A DNA stretch of 64,000 nucleotides from contig JAEULJ010000007.1 of NCBI GenBank assembly GCA_016793865.1, positions 248,001-312,000 of the forward strand, given 5' to 3'. Of the stretch, positions 1 through 8,416 are shown piece after piece; the first letter of the stretch is position 1; every line of letters starts with the position of its first letter. The notes beneath the pieces are model-generated. The model was not told the origin of the DNA, ran no database searches, and saw nothing but the letters and a program-made list of their open reading frames with translations. Source of the DNA: Altererythrobacter sp. GTDB taxonomy: Bacteria; Pseudomonadota; Alphaproteobacteria; Sphingomonadales; Sphingomonadaceae. The position numbers and the translations under genes are program-made.

Positions 1-301
1 TGATCGGCTTGCCGTCCTGTTTTCGACCGGCAGCGATCTCGGGATAAGCCGAGGCGGCCTCGGTATCGAACGGAAGGACGCGCCCGGCCAGATCGACCTC
101 AAACATGGGACGGGCGGCAGCCAGCAGATCATCGCGGCGACGCCCCGCCGGAAGCAGCGCCAGCCCGTAGAAGATTTCCGCCTGGGTCAGCGTCGTCGTG
201 AACACGCCCGCCATCGGCTGCTCGGCGACCCACGCCATAACCCTCGGGTCAGGCTCGCGCCGCATCAGCTCGGAAATGACGTTGGTGTCGAGGACGATCA
301 T
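1..301 (-). CDS. PIN-domain ribonuclease toxin (FitB/VapC type), 3' end cut by window edge
   Basis: Translating the minus strand from the ATG at 301 gives a protein beginning MIVLDTNVISELMR, the usual N-terminus of FitB/VapC PIN toxins with the first catalytic Asp at residue 4. The conserved Glu follows in TLTQAEIFYG. About 100 residues are visible; the C-terminal part with the last acidic residues lies left of the window. Its ATG overlaps the antitoxin TGA by 4 bases (298-301), the translational coupling usual for such pairs. Family knowledge: PIN toxins are Mg-dependent RNases that stabilise plasmids, ICEs or islands. Target RNA cannot be predicted. Confidence 0.9.
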   Translation of the reverse strand, partial: MIVLDTNVISELMRREPDPRVMAWVAEQPMAGVFTTTLTQAEIFYGLALLPAGRRRDDLLAAARPMFEVDLAGRVLPFDTEAASAYPEIAAGRKQDGKPI

Positions 302-543
302 TCGCCGAAGTCCACCGGCCGGATCGCCTCACGGGAAAGGTCAGGCAGATCGACACCGCTCAACACGCCGAAGCGTTCATTGATCGCTTGGCCCAAGTTA
401 CGAGGACGAGGGATTTCGGTCGATAGCGCCGAGCGGAGGATGTCGCGCGCTTCATCTTCCATCGAACGGCCGTGCATTGCTGCCCGCAGCCGCAGCCGGT
501 TCTTGATGGCGTCGTCGATGTTTCGGATGGTCATGACGGCCAT
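298..543 (-). CDS. FitA-like ribbon-helix-helix antitoxin
   Basis: An 81-residue protein. The N-terminal MAVMTIRNIDDAIKNRLRLR followed by AAMHGRSMEDEARDILRSAL is the FitA-type ribbon-helix-helix DNA-binding domain. The acidic tail (DLPDLSREAIRPVDFGE) is the expected toxin-wrapping segment. I chose the ATG at 543 because GGAG sits 6 bases upstream; an in-frame ATG at 555 has no ribosome-binding site. The gene precedes and overlaps the PIN toxin by 4 bp. It probably represses its own operon together with the toxin; a short palindrome lies directly upstream at 557-567. Confidence 0.88.
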   Translation of the reverse strand: MAVMTIRNIDDAIKNRLRLRAAMHGRSMEDEARDILRSALSTEIPRPRNLGQAINERFGVLSGVDLPDLSREAIRPVDFGE

Positions 544-556
544 ACACATCTCCATA

Positions 557-567
557 AGTCAATGACT
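557..567. promoter_or_regulatory. Candidate operator of the toxin-antitoxin operon
   Basis: Perfect palindrome AGTCA-A-TGACT immediately upstream of the antitoxin start, where an RHH antitoxin would autorepress. The position fits; no binding data. Confidence 0.4.
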
Positions 568-1259
568 GCATATTAGTCGATGAGGCCGAAAAATGCAAGG
601 GAGGGGTTAGCGCCTCCCTGCGGGACCGCCGCTCTATCTCCGCTGCGCTCCGACCGAGCCCCGTGTCGGGTCTCGTCCCTGCCGGGTGACGATCAGCCTG
701 GCGGGGCGGCGCTGGCGCGCCGTGGAAATGAGCGGGAGGGGTTGTGGACGCGCTCTTTCCCGCGCTTTGCGCTCTTGAGGGCGCGGCGTTTTCGTGCTGA
801 CCCGCTGACGCTCTCGCCTCTCTCCTTGTCGGACGGGCGGCGGTCTCGCGCTCGCTTCTATCCGCGGTGCTGCGCCTTTGGCGCAACGGCCTTGCCGTGC
901 GCTCGGCTCGCCGCCACGCCGCCCGCCTGCGTCGCGCCGTGCGAGGGCGCCATTTTTCGTCGGGGCGCCGCTGGCGCATTGATCGGTGAACCCGCCAACG
1001 CGGGTTCGCTGTCCCCTGAGCTGCGGAGAGCGGGCCAGGGCTGCGCCGGCCCGATCGCGTTGTTTGTAGCTCTCCCCGTCGGTGGGGTGGGCGACGCTTC
1101 CCTTTAGGCCCGCCGCGCCGGGCCGCAATGCGCGCAGGCGCGCTTACCTCCTCTGCGTTCCGGCCCTTCGGGTGCTGCCCGGCTCCGCCGGAGGGCCTGC
1201 CGGTCGCTTCTTCGCCGCCCACCCCATTCCGGGGTGAGTGCGGTTTTAGGAGAAGTGTG
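568..1259. other. Gene-poor region upstream of the ParB-like gene
   Basis: About 690 bases with no gene I can support. Open frames on both strands are long only because GC is high, and their translations are Arg/Ala/Pro-rich with no recognisable domain. It probably carries the promoter and leader of the ParB-like gene at 1260; no clear -35/-10 was found. Confidence 0.4.
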
Positions 1260-3302
1260 ATGAACGCTGTGACCCAAACCGTAGCCGCCGAGCCTGTGTC
1301 GGGCGTCGAGATTTTCGTGCCGCTCGCCAAGCTCAAGAAGTCCCCGCGCAATGCCCGCAAGGTGCCGCATGGGGAAGCCGCTATCGAGGCGCTGGCCGCT
1401 TCGATCCAGCATAAGGGGTTGATCCAGAACCTCGTAATCGAGCCGGAAACGAAGGACGACAAGCCGACCGGTTACTACCTCGTCACCGCTGGCGAGGGCC
1501 GCAGGCTGGCGATGTTGCTGCGCGCCAAGCGCAAGCAGATCAAGAAGTCCGAGCCGGTGCGCTGTCGGCTCGATACCACCAACGACCCTTCCGAAATCAG
1601 CCTGGACGAGAACGTGACCCGGACTCCGATGCACCCCGCAGACCAGTTCGAGCGGTTCCGCGAACTTGCGGACGGCAAGGGCTATGGCGCGGAGGAAATC
1701 GGCGCGCGGTTCGGCGTGTCGGCTGGCGTGGTGAAGCAGCGGCTTCGCTTGGGCGCGGTCAGTCCGAAGCTGTTGCAGGTCTATCGGGAGGACGGCCTTA
1801 CGCTGGACCAGCTTATGGCCTTCGCCATCACCGAGGACCACGACCGGCAGGAGCAGGTGTTCGCCAACCTGCATCACAACCGCGAGCCGTGGATCATCCG
1901 GCGCGATATGACCGCGAGCAATGTTCCGGCGACCGACCGGCGCGCCGTGTTCGTCGGGGCGGACGCCTATGTCGAGGCGGGCGGCAACATCATCCGCGAC
2001 CTGTTCAGCGAGGACCGGGGCGGGTTCTTCGAGGATGCGGGCTTGCTCGACATGCTCGCCGCCGAGAAGCTGCGGGAGGTTGCGGAGCAGGTTCAGGCCG
2101 AGGGCTGGAAATGGACCGAAGCGCACATCGACTATCCCCACGCCCACGGGATGCGGCGCTTCTATCCGCAGCCCATCGCCCTGTCCGACGAGGACGAGGC
2201 GCGGCTGGAGTCGCTGTCCACCGAGCATGATGAGCTTGCCGAGGGCTATTCGTCCTATGACGAAATGCCCGAGGACGTGGCGGCGAAGCTGGAGGCGGTG
2301 TCCGACGAGATCGACGCCATTTCCGAGAAGCGTTCGGCTTACGACACCAATGTGATCGCCCACGGCGGCGCGTTCGTGGTGCTGCACCATGACGGCACGG
2401 TCAGGATCGAGCGTGGTTTCGTCCGTCTCGAGGACGAGGCGCTGGCCGACCCGCAGCCCGAGCCGGAGGCCGATGGCGAACCGACCGAGCCGCCGGGCGG
2501 TGAGAACGAGCAGCCGGAGGACGGCGAGGACGTGCAGGAAATCGACGAGGAGGACGAGGAACCGGGCAAGCCCATTTCCGACAGCCTCACCCGCGACCTG
2601 TCCGCCTATCGGACGCTGGCGCTTCGCGTCGCGCTTGCCGAGCAGCCCGCAACGGCGTTGATCGCGCTGACCCACACGCTGACCGCGCAACTGTTCTACA
2701 GCTACGCGGAGGCCGGATGCCTTGAGGTCCGCCCGACCGTGACCCCCTTGGGGAGCCACGCGGACGGGATCGAGGACACGCCCTTGGCGGCGCGGGCGAG
2801 CGAGCAGCACGAGGCATGGGCCGAGCGGATGCCGCGTGACGTGGCGGACCTGTGGGGCTTCATCGTCGCGCTGGACGATGAGAGGCGGACGGCGTTGCTG
2901 GCGCATTGCGCGGCCCGCACCGTCAATGCGCTGCGGTTGCCGTGGGACCGCAAGCCCCGGTCGTTGCAGACCGCCGACCGGCTGGCGAGTGCCTTGGCGC
3001 TGGACGTGGCGAAGGACTGGACGCCCACGGTGGACAGCTACCTTGGCCGCGTCACCAAGGCGCATATCGTGGAGGCCGTGAGCGAAGGCGTTTCCGAGGA
3101 TGCCGCCCGCCGCATCGCCGACATGAAGAAGCCGGACATGGCGCAGGCCGCCGAGCAGCTTCTGGCAGGAACGGGTTGGCTCCCCAACGCGCTGCGGACC
3201 CCGCAGCCGGAGGCCGAGCAGTCCGCGCCGGTCGAGGGAGCGGAGGCGGAGAGCGTGGCGGAGGTGGACGAGGGAGCGTGTTACGCCGTCGCCGCCGAGT
3301 AG
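1260..3302 (+). CDS. Large ParB/Spo0J-like protein of the conjugative element
   Basis: 680 residues. I chose ATG 1260 because AGGAG lies 8-12 bases upstream; the open frame continues further 5' without a ribosome-binding site. Residues about 20-130 are a ParB N-terminal domain: VPLAKLKKSPRNARK, then SIQHKGLIQNLVIEP and the nucleotide-binding-like TAGEGRRLAML. Residues about 135-205 hold the ParB helix-turn-helix (GYGAEEIGARFGVSAGVVKQ). A strongly acidic linker (DEEDEEPGKP) near residue 430 separates a long C-terminal region with no family I recognise. No parA adjoins, so it is more likely an element-specific ParB-like regulator or nuclease-domain protein than half of a partition pair. Confidence 0.85.
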   Translation: MNAVTQTVAAEPVSGVEIFVPLAKLKKSPRNARKVPHGEAAIEALAASIQHKGLIQNLVIEPETKDDKPTGYYLVTAGEGRRLAMLLRAKRKQIKKSEPVRCRLDTTNDPSEISLDENVTRTPMHPADQFERFRELADGKGYGAEEIGARFGVSAGVVKQRLRLGAVSPKLLQVYREDGLTLDQLMAFAITEDHDRQEQVFANLHHNREPWIIRRDMTASNVPATDRRAVFVGADAYVEAGGNIIRDLFSEDRGGFFEDAGLLDMLAAEKLREVAEQVQAEGWKWTEAHIDYPHAHGMRRFYPQPIALSDEDEARLESLSTEHDELAEGYSSYDEMPEDVAAKLEAVSDEIDAISEKRSAYDTNVIAHGGAFVVLHHDGTVRIERGFVRLEDEALADPQPEPEADGEPTEPPGGENEQPEDGEDVQEIDEEDEEPGKPISDSLTRDLSAYRTLALRVALAEQPATALIALTHTLTAQLFYSYAEAGCLEVRPTVTPLGSHADGIEDTPLAARASEQHEAWAERMPRDVADLWGFIVALDDERRTALLAHCAARTVNALRLPWDRKPRSLQTADRLASALALDVAKDWTPTVDSYLGRVTKAHIVEAVSEGVSEDAARRIADMKKPDMAQAAEQLLAGTGWLPNALRTPQPEAEQSAPVEGAEAESVAEVDEGACYAVAAE

Positions 3303-3309
3303 CAACCTG

Positions 3310-3346
3310 GGCTGGGACCGCGCGAGCGGTCCCAGCCTTCCTTTCT
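3310..3346 (+). terminator. Rho-independent terminator of the ParB-like gene
   Basis: Perfect 12-bp stem (3310-3321 with 3326-3337), GCGA loop, followed by a T-rich run TTCCTTTCT. It begins 8 bases after the stop codon. Confidence 0.85.
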
Positions 3347-3998
3347 GCCGAGCGTCAAAAAAATCGCGGCCGCGCCCGATGGGGCGCGGCCGCACTTGCA
3401 ACTCCTATCGACGTAGAGCGGGATCTTGGCCGAGCCGCACGACGCCCCGCTCGGTGGAGCGCGGCGTCGTCGCCGGCGTGACCTGATAGACGACTGCTGC
3501 GCGTCGGCCCCCACTAGCCGACACCGCAAGCCAGAAGGTTGGGCGATTGCCGGGCTAACCCGTGTTGGCGGCTCTTTCATGCGCAAGGCGGGACGGGCGC
3601 CGGGAATGCGATGATGCGTGAGTCGTCTAGTCTCCCGCTCTCTCGGATTGCCCCCGCGCCAAGGGTGGGCATCTTGGACGCATCACCCGTTCTGCCGCTT
3701 GGCCTTGGACGAGTGCGGATTGAACGCCGTGCCGGTCTTGCCCGATCGCCACCGCAGCCCGCGGCCTCTCAAATGGCTGACTGTCCGAGGACGGCTGCGC
3801 CTTTCTCGCCCTCTGCGCAACAGCGCGGGGCGACTTTTTTCCGCCGCCTTCGGCTTTGCACCGCGAAGCAAAAAAGTCGCCTCGCGCCGTCCTCCGCTCA
3901 CGCTGCGGTCCTGTCGGATGCGCGGTCGATCACCCCGGACTGCCGAACGCCATCGAGGCCGCGATGGGCGCGGTCCCGAAGCAAGACAGGAGTTTCAC
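3347..3998. other. Hairpin-rich intergenic region before DUF736
   Basis: About 650 bases without a convincing gene. It contains a perfect 12-bp hairpin at 3366-3393 whose A-run on the 5' side makes it a possible terminator for minus-strand transcription. A second hairpin at 3439-3470 has a 14-bp stem with one mismatch, and its left arm is nearly the same as the terminator after the next gene (4305-4330). Confidence 0.5.
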
Positions 3999-4295
3999 AT
4001 GGCGATCATCGGCACCTTCACCAAGAGCGGCGACGGCTTCAACGGCACGATCAAGACGCTCACCCTCAGCGCCAAGGTCAGCTTCAAGCCAATCGAGCTG
4101 GAGGGCGACAAGGCTCCCAACTTCCGCGTCACCGCCGGCACCTTCGAGTTCGGCGCCGCCTGGAAGAAAACGAGCCGCGAGAACCGGGACTACCTCTCGG
4201 TCAAGCTCGACGATCCAACCTTCCCGGCACCGATCTACGCCAGCCTGGTCGAAACCGACACCGCCGGCGAATACGCGCTGATCTGGTCCCGCTGA
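3999..4295 (+). CDS. DUF736 family protein (first copy)
   Basis: 98 residues from ATG 3999, preceded by ACAGGAG. It starts MAIIGTFTKSGDGFNGTIKT and contains DYLSVKLDDPTFPAPIYASL, both hallmarks of the DUF736 family, which is nearly confined to proteobacterial conjugative elements and plasmids. Function is unknown in the family. A diverged second copy is at 9006. It is monocistronic, closed by a strong terminator 10 bases downstream of its stop. Confidence 0.9.
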   Translation: MAIIGTFTKSGDGFNGTIKTLTLSAKVSFKPIELEGDKAPNFRVTAGTFEFGAAWKKTSRENRDYLSVKLDDPTFPAPIYASLVETDTAGEYALIWSR

Positions 4296-4304
4296 CCGGC
4301 GACG

Positions 4305-4332
4305 ACGCCCCGCTCCACCGAGCGGGGCGTTT
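4305..4332 (+). terminator. Hairpin terminator after DUF736
   Basis: Perfect 11-bp stem ACGCCCCGCTC / GAGCGGGGCGT with a CACC loop, ending in TT. It lies just after the DUF736 stop and between convergent genes. Confidence 0.75.
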
Positions 4333-4357
4333 CGCGTCTATCCCGACGATGTAGGCT

Positions 4358-4687
4358 TCAGTCAGCCATCGCATCGAATAACGGCAGCGGTCTCGGACCA
4401 CAGTCCGGTAGCGCCCCGGCATCGTATGGCGCGATCGTCACCCACTCAACGGCCCAATCCAGTGTCAACTCGCCCGGCGCGACTCGCGAGATGCCCGCGC
4501 CGTCCACCACGACTCGGAAGTCGAAGCGATCTTCCTCGGCCTCCAGACGGCCCTCAATCAGCGATCCATCGCTCGCCGCCAGCAGGAAGCGGTCCTCCAC
4601 TTCGTCGTAGGGAACACGCAGCGTCTTAATGATGTCGCCTGCGACCGCGATGCGCTGGCCCGGCTGTCCCGTGATCGTAATGCTCAT
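4358..4687 (-). CDS. Small uncharacterised protein
   Basis: 109 residues from the ATG at 4687, with AAGGAG 7 bases upstream; the open frame extends further 5' without a start signal. It begins MSITITGQPGQRIAVAGDII and is rich in Asp/Glu/Val (EAEEDRFDFRVVVDG) with no membrane segment or signal peptide. I do not recognise a domain. It is divergent from the DUF932 gene and convergent with DUF736. Position inside the conserved backbone makes an element-borne accessory role likely. Confidence 0.6.
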   Translation of the reverse strand: MSITITGQPGQRIAVAGDIIKTLRVPYDEVEDRFLLAASDGSLIEGRLEAEEDRFDFRVVVDGAGISRVAPGELTLDWAVEWVTIAPYDAGALPDCGPRPLPLFDAMAD

Positions 4688-4953
4688 ACCGACTCCTTGC
4701 CGTTGGTTTGGATCAAAACAGGAACAAAAGGCAAGGGTTGTTTGCTGGCGCCGTAGCACGGCGCGGTGCTTGGGGCTCTGCCCCTGGCGCCCTTCGGAGC
4801 GGCTTCCGCCCAGCTTCCTCCACGGCTGCGCCGTTCCGTGCAGCCGGTTCCCCGCGAAGCCGCCCACTCCGGTTGCACCCCCGGTCTCGCCGACGGGCAG
4901 GGTTTCAGCGCGGCGCTCCGCTGCGCGGAAACCCAAGCCCAAGGAGTTCAGCC

Positions 4954-5796
4954 ATGTATCATCAGCTTGCTACCCGGTTCGGACGCAACGCCCACCAGAT
5001 CAGCGGCAGGGAGCCGCTCGACAACGAGGCGCTGTATCGTCACGTCCCGTCCATCTTCGCCCGCGAGGCGCACGACAGCCGTTCGGAGCGGTATGTCTAT
5101 GTCCCGACCATCGACATCGTGGAGGGGCTGCGCCGGGAAGGATGGTTCCCATTCTTCGCGGTCCAGTCGGTGCCGCGTGACGGCAGCCGCCACGGCCATG
5201 CCAAGCATATGCTGCGCCTTCGCCGGGATGACGGTATCGGCAAGCCGGAGGCCGCCGAAGTTATCATCGTCAACAGCCACGACGGGACCAGTGCCTATCA
5301 GATGTTCGCGGGGATGCTGCGCTTCGTCTGCACCAACAGCATGATTGCGGGCGAACGGTTCGAGGAAGTCCGTGTGCCGCACAAGGGCAATATCGAGCAC
5401 GACATTATCGAAGGCGTTTACACCGTGGCGGAAGACTTCCCCCGGCTGATCGACGCCAGCGAGGGCATGAAGGCCGTTCGGCTGTCCGAGGACGAGCAGC
5501 GCTTGCTTGGCGAAGTCAGCCTCGTCGCACGCTATGGCGACGATGAAAGCCCGCTCACCCCCGAGCAGATCATCGAGCCGCGCCGCCGCGAGGATACCGA
5601 CCGCAGCCTGTGGACCACGTTCAACGTCATTCAGGAGAATGTCGTTCGCGGTGGTTTGCAGGGCCGCAAGCGCAATGCCGAAGGCCGCATCCGCCGCGCG
5701 CAGACTCGCGCGATCAACGGCATCGACCAGAACGTGACGCTCAATCGCGCCCTCTGGACGCTGGCCGAGGGGATGCAGCGCCTCAAAGCCGCCTGA
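4954..5796 (+). CDS. DUF932 (phage/plasmid-like) protein
   Basis: 280 residues from ATG 4954, with AAGGAG 8 bases upstream. The order VYVPTIDIVEGLRREGWFPF, then HMLRLRRDD, then VIIVNSHDGTSAYQMFAGML and FVCTNSMIAG is diagnostic of the DUF932 family found on plasmids, ICEs and prophages. The biochemical role is not established in the family. It stands alone between the divergent small gene and a perfect palindromic terminator. Confidence 0.9.
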   Translation: MYHQLATRFGRNAHQISGREPLDNEALYRHVPSIFAREAHDSRSERYVYVPTIDIVEGLRREGWFPFFAVQSVPRDGSRHGHAKHMLRLRRDDGIGKPEAAEVIIVNSHDGTSAYQMFAGMLRFVCTNSMIAGERFEEVRVPHKGNIEHDIIEGVYTVAEDFPRLIDASEGMKAVRLSEDEQRLLGEVSLVARYGDDESPLTPEQIIEPRRREDTDRSLWTTFNVIQENVVRGGLQGRKRNAEGRIRRAQTRAINGIDQNVTLNRALWTLAEGMQRLKAA

Positions 5797-5805
5797 TCCT
5801 TCGCC

Positions 5806-5835
5806 GCCGCAGGGCCGGAGCTCCGGCCCTGCGGC
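5806..5835. terminator. Perfect 30-bp palindrome, probable terminator after DUF932
   Basis: Two 15-base arms, 5806-5820 and 5821-5835, are exact reverse complements with no spacer. They lie 9 bases after the DUF932 stop. No long T-run follows, so termination may be weak or the site may serve another role. Confidence 0.55.
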
Positions 5836-6000
5836 TTCGCCATATCCGCGCCGATCCGCTGCGGCGGATCGGCGGCGGCCGCGCGTCCCGAAGGTCCGCG
5901 CGGCCGCGAGCGCGCTCGCCGGGCTACCGCCCGGCTCGCGCTGGGTAGTCAAATCAGTGTCGTTATCCTAAGAAGCCGTTGGGCTGCTACGCGGCAGCCT

Positions 6001-6203
6001 GGGGTGTGGAAACCCCACGTTTAGCGGTTCGGCGCCGGCCGTGACGGCGCCGCGATCCTTGACCATGCGGTCGGGGAGCCTGTGACGTATACAACAGGTT
6101 CTCCGAGCTAAAGGTCACAGGAACCGACTAAACGCGGTTTTCCAACTCCCCGACTACGGGTCCAGGAGCTGTTTGCGGGGGCGCACCGCAAACCAGCAGC
6201 TCC
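6001..6203. repeat. Nested inverted repeats and hairpins in the intergenic region 5836-6315
   Basis: The 480-bp gap between DUF932 and the next gene holds a dense set of inverted repeats. There is a small hairpin at 6001-6016. An outer pair is at 6019-6030 and 6121-6133 (GTTTAGCGGTTC against GAACCGACTAAAC, one inserted base). Within it lie a 7-bp hairpin at 6031-6051 and a perfect pair CCTGTGAC (6079-6086) / GTCACAGG (6114-6121). A separate hairpin follows at 6165-6203 (GGAGCTG plus TTTGCGG arms). No T-run follows, so this looks like a structured locus rather than a simple terminator. Confidence 0.6.
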
Positions 6204-6315
6204 GTGAACAGATGTTGGGCAATGCAGATTCCGCACGCAATCATGCTGTTCGCGCGTAGCAAAAATGCTGCGCTCTGGGCTAAATGGTTAACTGCGCGGG
6301 GGAATCGGGGGGAAC

Positions 6316-6588
6316 ATGGCCGCAATGGGATTCGATGATCGCGCGCCCGATTCGCCGCAGCTCACTACCTATGACGAAGGTCATCTGGCGGACTATTTGC
6401 GCCTGCTCGATGCCGACACCGAAGGGGCCGATTGGCGCGACGCTGCGGGCGTAATATTCGGCATCGACGTATCGGCCGAGCCTGTTCGGGCAAAGGCAAT
6501 GCACGACAGTCATTTGGCGCGCGCACGGTGGATGACGGAGATCGGCTACGCGCATCTGCTGGGCTGCGAACGCCCCCTAAAGCGTTAA
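6316..6588 (+). CDS. Small conserved element protein (DUF2285-associated)
   Basis: 90 residues. LTTYDEGHLADYLRLLDADT, then GADWRDAAGVIFGID and HLARARWMTEIGYAHLL match the small proteins that sit just before the DUF2285 regulator in many alphaproteobacterial ICEs. The helical pattern suggests DNA binding, but no classical HTH score can be given here. No signal peptide or membrane segment. It is followed 150 bp later by the broken regulator gene and probably belongs to the same regulatory leader operon. Confidence 0.7.
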   Translation: MAAMGFDDRAPDSPQLTTYDEGHLADYLRLLDADTEGADWRDAAGVIFGIDVSAEPVRAKAMHDSHLARARWMTEIGYAHLLGCERPLKR

Positions 6589-6734
6589 AATGTAACTCCA
6601 ATTCGGATCGAGTGCGGTGGTCGCCACCGCGCTTGCTCGGCATGGTTGTGCGCGTTCTTCGCTCTAGCGCGTTGGATGGCCGAGGATGAGGTTCGATCTT
6701 CCAAAATCCGCTCTAAGCGGTTGGGAGGATGCAA

Positions 6735-7518
6735 ATGCCGACGCCGCCTGGGCGTCGCCAGCGACGCGCCGGCGGACTGTCCGACGCTCTCGGGCGCGCC
6801 GATCTCGCCGCCGAGTTTTTGAAACGTAACCGAACTTATCGCGCCGAACATGCACAGATGCGAGAGCGCATCGCGAGCGGCGCCGTCGCGCAGATCGCCG
6901 CCGAATCGGCGTTCGCGCGGCGCTGGGGGTTGTCCTTTCGCCACGGCGCCGGATGACCTGTCAGAGCCGGTCGCCTGGCGCCCGGAGCTGACCGCCGTCA
7001 CGGTCATTCTGGACGCCGCGCCGGCGGGATTTGCGACCGCCGCCCCGGTCGATCCGCGCGCGCTGGGCGCGCTGCTCGCGGACCTGGCCGGGATCGACGG
7101 ACGCCATGTGATCGTCGCCGACGCGGCAGGGGAGCATCGGCTGTGGCTGCGCGACGCTGCGCCTAGCCGGCCGCTCGCCGCCGTCATTCCGCTCGACAAG
7201 GATTTCCTCACCCGCATCGCCAGCCTGCTGCGCTTTCACCGCCGCCTGCTCGGCCGGGCGGCGGGGCCGCTGCCGCGCGGCTGGCCGCTGACCGCCTATC
7301 GACTGGCGCGACTCGACCTGATGCTCCGCGCGATGGACCTGCGGCAGAGCGGCGCGACCTATCGCGAGATCGCGACCGCGCTGGGGCGCGATGACGCTGC
7401 CCGCCTTTCCGCGAGCGACTGGAAAATGTCGGCCTCGCGGTCCTTCGTGGTGCGCCTGGTCCGCGACGGCATCGCCATGATGAACGGCGACTATCGCAAG
7501 CTGCTCCGCATCCGCTGA
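6735..7518 (+). pseudogene. DUF2285 regulator, split by a frameshift
   Basis: Homologues, as I know them, are one protein: an N-terminal regulator-like domain joined to DUF2285. Here the N-terminal part (AAEFLKRNRTYRAEH ... RRWGLSFRH) runs from ATG 6735 (GGGAGG six bases upstream) to a stop at 6954-6956. The rest (VAWRPELTAVTVILDAAP, then RIASLLRFHRRLLGR, GATYREIATALG, MMNGDYRKLL) continues in the next frame to 7518. A single extra base near 6940-6953 would explain it. The downstream frame has an ATG only at 6850, inside the first part, and no good start at the domain boundary. It may be a mutation, a sequencing error, or two overlapping genes. Confidence 0.65.
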
Positions 7519-7646
7519 TAGACTTATGGGGACTGCCCTGACGGGGGGTGGTCGCATCCGTGCAGCCGCACATCTTCATACCCCACCCAGCCGCCTTCCT
7601 TCTGACAATTACGCCTCCTGCCGCCACCGCCCGCAGGAGCCGTCAC

Positions 7647-7913
7647 TTGTCCGATACGCCCACAAACCTGCCGCCCCGCTTCCTGCGCACGCCGGAAGCC
7701 GCGCGCTTCCTCGGCCTCTCAGGCCGCACCCTCGAAAAGCACCGCTATTTCGGCACCGGCCCGGCTTACCGCCGGATCGGCGGCCGCGTCGTCTATTCTG
7801 TCGATGACCTGCGCGCCTGGGCCGACATCGGCATCAAGCATTCGACCTCCGATCCGGGGCAGGACGACCTCATGCCGCGCGCGGATTCGGCCATCGCGCG
7901 CAGCCGGCGATGA
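7647..7913 (+). CDS. AlpA/excisionase-like helix-turn-helix protein
   Basis: 88 residues if translation begins at TTG 7647, which has AGGAG 7 bases upstream; the frame is open back to 7548. The core FLRTPEAARFLGLSGRTLEKHR, then GTGPAYRRIGGRVVYSVDDLRAWAD is a MerR-like winged HTH of the HTH_17/excisionase type. Such proteins bind DNA at attachment sites or promoters of integrating elements. It overlaps the DUF2840 start by 4 bp, so the two are co-translated. It probably controls excision or transfer-gene expression; this is inferred from its position. Confidence 0.85.
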   Translation: MSDTPTNLPPRFLRTPEAARFLGLSGRTLEKHRYFGTGPAYRRIGGRVVYSVDDLRAWADIGIKHSTSDPGQDDLMPRADSAIARSRR

Positions 7914-8416
7914 CCGTCCCGCCGTCACCGATGCGCCACCGCCAGCCGTCCGACGACGACATGACGCGCGTCGAGCTGACTTGGATCGAGAAGCGGATCG
8001 AACACTGGATCAGGTTCGGCCGCGTCGCCGTGGACGAGATCGTGGACCGCCGTCGCCGCATCGTCCGCTTCCGACCCGGCGCGATTTTCGCGTTCGTCCG
8101 CTGGGCGGCGAACGATTACGGCACGGTCAGCTCACGCATCGACATCGTGCGCGGGGTGGCCCCAAGCGAGCCGTTCACGACGCTCCCGTTCGTGCGGCCG
8201 GGAGGCGACATCCTGCTCAAGATCGAAGGCTGGCCGAAGGTCGCGCAAGTGCTCGCCGCGATCGACGCGGCGGAAGCGGCCGGCGTCGATCCCTGCGACG
8301 CCGCGCCCGATCACTGGCGTCACGTCGCCAACCGCATCACCGCCGGCCAGGCACCACGCCCCTACACGATGGAGCGCCATCGCGCCTGGCTCAAGCGCCG
8401 GGAGATCGAGGGATGA
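7910..8416 (+). CDS. DUF2840 family protein
   Basis: 168 residues. LTWIEKRIEHWIRFGR, then RFRPGAIFAFVRWAANDYGT, then PGGDILLKIEGWPKV are typical of DUF2840, a soluble family of unknown function found almost only beside TraF-type peptidases in conjugative elements. ATG 7910 overlaps the stop of the HTH gene and its own stop overlaps the TraF start at 8413, placing it mid-operon. An alternative start at MRHRQPSDDD, seven codons in, is possible. Confidence 0.88.
   Translation: MTVPPSPMRHRQPSDDDMTRVELTWIEKRIEHWIRFGRVAVDEIVDRRRRIVRFRPGAIFAFVRWAANDYGTVSSRIDIVRGVAPSEPFTTLPFVRPGGDILLKIEGWPKVAQVLAAIDAAEAAGVDPCDAAPDHWRHVANRITAGQAPRPYTMERHRAWLKRREIEG

Noticed and set aside
580..1107. Possible 175-codon gene
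   Set aside because: No ribosome-binding site, no recognisable motif, Arg/Pro/Ala-rich composition typical of non-coding high-GC DNA.
1104..3401. 765-codon open frame on the minus strand across the ParB-like gene
   Set aside because: High-GC antisense shadow; its translation is Arg/Leu/Gly-rich without any domain, while the plus strand encodes a clear ParB-like protein.
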